Below, one piece after another: positions 6,034 to 8,277 of a stretch of 8,277 nt of DNA; position 1 is the stretch's first letter; each line of letters opens with the position of its first letter. The position numbers and the translations under genes are program-made. The DNA comes from Helicobacteraceae bacterium (GTDB taxonomy: Bacteria > Campylobacterota > Campylobacteria > Campylobacterales > Sulfurimonadaceae): the NCBI GenBank assembly GCA_027083665.1, contig JALWNV010000015.1:1-8277 (forward strand), given 5' to 3'. The notes under the pieces were generated by a model, which ran no database searches, was not told the origin of the DNA, and saw only the letters and a list, made by a program, of their open reading frames with translations.

Positions 6034-7620
6034 ATGGATATCAATACAGTCAAAAAGCTCGAAAAGAAGGCGGTGAAAAGCTCCAAAAAGGACTTTTTCC
6101 GAATGGGGATCGCCCTGTTCTTTATGGTGGCCGTACTCTGGTACAGCTTTATGAGCCAGTCGGGGGTGCCCAACAGCGCCTTCCTGGCGATCGGTGCGCT
6201 GTTCGGGGCCTACATGGCGCTTAATATCGGGGCCAACGACGTGGCGAACAATGTCGGTCCGGCCGTGGGTTCCAAGGCGCTGACGATGGGCGGTGCGATC
6301 ATTATCGCCGCCATTTTCGAAGCCAGCGGGGCGCTGATCGCCGGAGGGGATGTCGTCGGTACCATCAAAAAAGGGATTATCGATCCGACACTCTTTGTGG
6401 ATGCTTCGCAGTTTATCTGGGCGATGACGGCGGCGCTGCTCGCCGGGGGACTCTGGCTCAACCTCGCGACGGCGATCGGTGCACCGGTCTCGACGACACA
6501 CTCCATCGTCGGCGGTGTCATGGGGGCGGGAATCGCCGCTTCGGGTTTCGGAACCGTTGCCTGGGGGACGATGGGCAAGATCGCCGCGAGCTGGGTGATC
6601 TCGCCGATACTCGGCGGTGTTATCGCCGCTATTTTCCTTTTCAGCATCAAAAAGAGCGTGCTGTATAAAAGCGACAAACTGACAGCCATGAAAAAGATGG
6701 TGCCGATCTATGTCGCGATCATGTCCTGGGCATTCGTGACCTATCTGATGCTCAAAGGGGTCAAGAAGATCGTCAAGGTCGATTTCCTGACGGCGACAGG
6801 GATCGGAATCGCCGCCGCCGTGGCGATCTTCTTCCTCGTGAAGCCGGCTGTAAACAAAGCGGCACTGAAACTGCAAAACAACCGCAGCGAGGTGAACAAG
6901 CTCTTTACGATTCCGCTCATCTTCGCTGCGGCGCTGCTGAGTTTCGCGCACGGCGCGAACGATGTCGCCAACGCCGTCGGACCGCTGGCGGCCATTGCCG
7001 ATGCCGTCGAGACCAGCGTTATCGCCACGAAAGCCTCCATCCCGCTGTGGGTCATGATGGTCGGTGCGGCGGGCATCGCGCTGGGACTGGCCCTGTACGG
7101 TCCGAAACTGATCCGCACGGTCGGCAGCGAGATCACCGAACTCGACCAGGTGCGCGCCTACAGCGTTGCGATGGCGGCGGCGATCACCGTCATTATCGCT
7201 TCGCAACTGGGCCTTCCGGTCAGCTCCACGCATATCGCCATCGGCGGTGTTTTCGGAGTCGGATTCCTGCGCGAGTATCTCGCCACGACGAAAGAAGAGG
7301 AACTGATCCGCAAGGAGCGCCTGGCGCTTGAAGAGGAGAAGCTCACGCTCAAGGCCCTCAACGCTGAGCGGACCAACCTCGAAGAGAAGCCGGAAAAGAC
7401 CAAGGAGGATTACCAGCGCATCGCCGAACTTTACCATCTGATCGAAGAGGAAGAGGAGAAGATCAAGCTGGAGAAGAAGATGCTGAAAAAAGCGGAGAAT
7501 ATCAAGTACGTCAAGCGTGACGCGGTCAAGAAGATCGTCGCGGCGTGGATCATCACCGTTCCCGCCGCCGCCGTTCTCTCCGCCGCTATTTTCTATATGA
7601 TCCGCGGCTTTATGCTCTAA
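6034..7620 (+). CDS. PiT-family inorganic phosphate transporter with cytoplasmic coiled-coil loop
   Basis: The 528-residue membrane protein is a PiT (low-affinity, cation-coupled) phosphate permease. The two inverted halves are clear: GANDVANNVG at 66-75 with APVSTTH at 150-156, and GANDVANAVG at 307-316 with LPVSSTH at 394-400. These are the phosphate-site signatures of the family. About ten to twelve hydrophobic segments are visible, the first at about 22-39 after a Lys-rich head and the last at about 500-523. Between the last two segments, residues 416-492 form a highly charged Glu/Lys-rich helix, probably a coiled coil, broken near EKPEK (451-455). Campylobacterota homologues of similar length (about 530) exist in H. 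pylori, so this may be a lineage trait. It begins 2 bp after folP. No PhoU-like partner gene is adjacent in this window. Confidence 0.93.
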   Translation: MDINTVKKLEKKAVKSSKKDFFRMGIALFFMVAVLWYSFMSQSGVPNSAFLAIGALFGAYMALNIGANDVANNVGPAVGSKALTMGGAIIIAAIFEASGALIAGGDVVGTIKKGIIDPTLFVDASQFIWAMTAALLAGGLWLNLATAIGAPVSTTHSIVGGVMGAGIAASGFGTVAWGTMGKIAASWVISPILGGVIAAIFLFSIKKSVLYKSDKLTAMKKMVPIYVAIMSWAFVTYLMLKGVKKIVKVDFLTATGIGIAAAVAIFFLVKPAVNKAALKLQNNRSEVNKLFTIPLIFAAALLSFAHGANDVANAVGPLAAIADAVETSVIATKASIPLWVMMVGAAGIALGLALYGPKLIRTVGSEITELDQVRAYSVAMAAAITVIIASQLGLPVSSTHIAIGGVFGVGFLREYLATTKEEELIRKERLALEEEKLTLKALNAERTNLEEKPEKTKEDYQRIAELYHLIEEEEEKIKLEKKMLKKAENIKYVKRDAVKKIVAAWIITVPAAAVLSAAIFYMIRGFML

Positions 7621-7625
7621 GGATA

Positions 7626-7645
7626 CTTCGGGCTATTCCCCGAAG
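7626..7645. terminator. Candidate hairpin terminator between convergent genes
   Basis: CTTCGGG (7626-7632) pairs with CCCGAAG (7639-7645) around a six-base loop, giving a perfect 7-bp stem. It fills most of the 26-base gap between the transporter stop and the stop of the minus-strand LRR gene. Neither side has a proper T-run, so intrinsic termination would be weak. Confidence 0.4.
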
Positions 7646-7646
7646 A

Positions 7647-8277
7647 TTACTGCAGCAAAAAGAAGTTGACGGGGACAAGGCTCCCGAAACAATCATGCGT
7701 ATTGGTATCGAGAACATACTGATAGGCACCGGAACTTCCGTCGTTGTAGCCGTAGGCATCGACCGTGTCTATAACAGCCTGGGTGTTGCCGAAAAGGTTG
7801 CAGTTGGTCTCCAGTCTCAATCCCTGTGATATCAATGTATCTTCAAGATCGCTGATCGAGGCGGGAATCGCCCCGCTGAAGCGGTTGTTGGAGAGTACAA
7901 GCATTTTCAGCTTCGTGAAGTTACCGATATTTTCAGGGATTTTTCCGCTGAGTTGATTGTTTTGTAACTCCAGGTACTGAAGATCCCCGAGCGCATAAAT
8001 ACTTGACGGAATTGTCCCTTCGAGGCTTCCGTTGGGCAGACTTAAAACCGTCAGTTTCGTTAAATTTCCTATTTCCCGCGGAATCGTGCCGGTGAACCCG
8101 CCGCGATTTCCGTAATATCCCACATGGCTCAATTGCAGTTGCGCCAAATTCGTCAACCGGGTGATTCCTGCAGGAATCGGCTGCGCATCGAAGGCGTTGT
8201 AGGAGAGATTGAGGTTTTGAAGTTCACTCAGCGTATCGATGGCTTCGGGGATCGTTCCGCTGACCTGGCTCCAGGAG
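7647..8277 (-). CDS. Leucine-rich-repeat protein of the plant-specific type (N-terminus outside window)
   Basis: The frame is open from the right edge to the TAA at 7647-7649, giving 209 visible residues; the true start lies outside, and the TTG at 8154-8156 is only an internal Leu codon. Visible residues contain about five repeats of the form LxxLxxLxLxxNxLxGxIPxxIxxL, with G-T/K/A-I-P at 7-10, 63-66, 87-90, 111-114 and 135-138. Regular units are 24 residues long; one is longer, with an HVGYYGNRGG insert at 51-60. Residues 145-209 form a non-repeat tail with Cys159 and Cys196, a possible disulfide-capped end. This repeat class is known from plant receptor-like proteins and some bacteria; it gives a curved protein- or ligand-binding surface. 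Export is inferred from the cysteine pair only. The gene is visibly more AT-rich than the transporter gene, which could point to acquisition. No specific function can be assigned. Confidence 0.88.
   Translation of the reverse strand, partial: SWSQVSGTIPEAIDTLSELQNLNLSYNAFDAQPIPAGITRLTNLAQLQLSHVGYYGNRGGFTGTIPREIGNLTKLTVLSLPNGSLEGTIPSSIYALGDLQYLELQNNQLSGKIPENIGNFTKLKMLVLSNNRFSGAIPASISDLEDTLISQGLRLETNCNLFGNTQAVIDTVDAYGYNDGSSGAYQYVLDTNTHDCFGSLVPVNFFLLQ

Noticed and set aside
6013..7437. 474-codon open frame on the minus strand under the phosphate transporter
   Set aside because: It is the reverse image of a hydrophobic transporter, giving Arg/Asp/His-rich sequence with no family features.
8154..8156. 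TTG start for the LRR gene
   Set aside because: The same frame and the LRR pattern continue upstream to the window edge, so this is an internal Leu codon.
1..8277. tRNA, rRNA, CRISPR, insertion sequence, attachment site or phage gene
   Set aside because: None was seen on either strand; almost all of the window is taken up by the eight genes listed.

Overview
The window looks like chromosome of a GC-rich member of the Campylobacterota (former Epsilonproteobacteria). The main reason is the gene order rppH-lysC-hobA-holB-folP, which from memory matches the Helicobacter pylori block HP1228-HP1232. It includes hobA, a DnaA-binding factor I know only from this phylum. I cannot name the genus; the GC content is high for the group, which may favour vent or sulfur-cycle lineages over Helicobacter or Campylobacter.

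Layout. Bases 1-1850 hold the 5' part of a minus-strand gene that runs off the left edge. It encodes a lipoprotein precursor of more than 616 residues that I do not recognise, with an internal membrane-like helix, an Ala/Gly-rich stretch and Gly/Ser/Thr-rich beta-type repeats. Bases 1851-2034 are an AT-rich divergent promoter region. Bases 2035-7620 are a very tight plus-strand run of six genes: RNA pyrophosphohydrolase (rppH), aspartate kinase (lysC), DnaA-interacting HobA, a short DNA polymerase III delta' (holB), dihydropteroate synthase (folP) and a PiT-family phosphate transporter. The gaps are 0, 11 and 2 bp, with two overlaps, so one operon is likely. Bases 7621-7646 hold a small hairpin between convergent genes. 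Bases 7647-8277 hold the 3' part of a minus-strand gene for a plant-type leucine-rich-repeat protein that runs off the right edge.

How the genes relate. The central run combines mRNA 5'-end processing, entry to the aspartate-family amino acids, replication initiation and clamp loading, folate synthesis and phosphate uptake. It is a housekeeping cluster, not a single pathway. HobA and delta' both serve the replisome and are translationally coupled. The two flanking genes are the accessory part of the window: one clearly encodes an exported lipoprotein, the other probably an exported or surface repeat protein.

I found no convincing new multi-gene system. The points most worth a second look are the plant-type LRR protein, the unrecognised lipoprotein, and an internal ribosome-binding site and ATG in lysC that would make a separate regulatory beta subunit.
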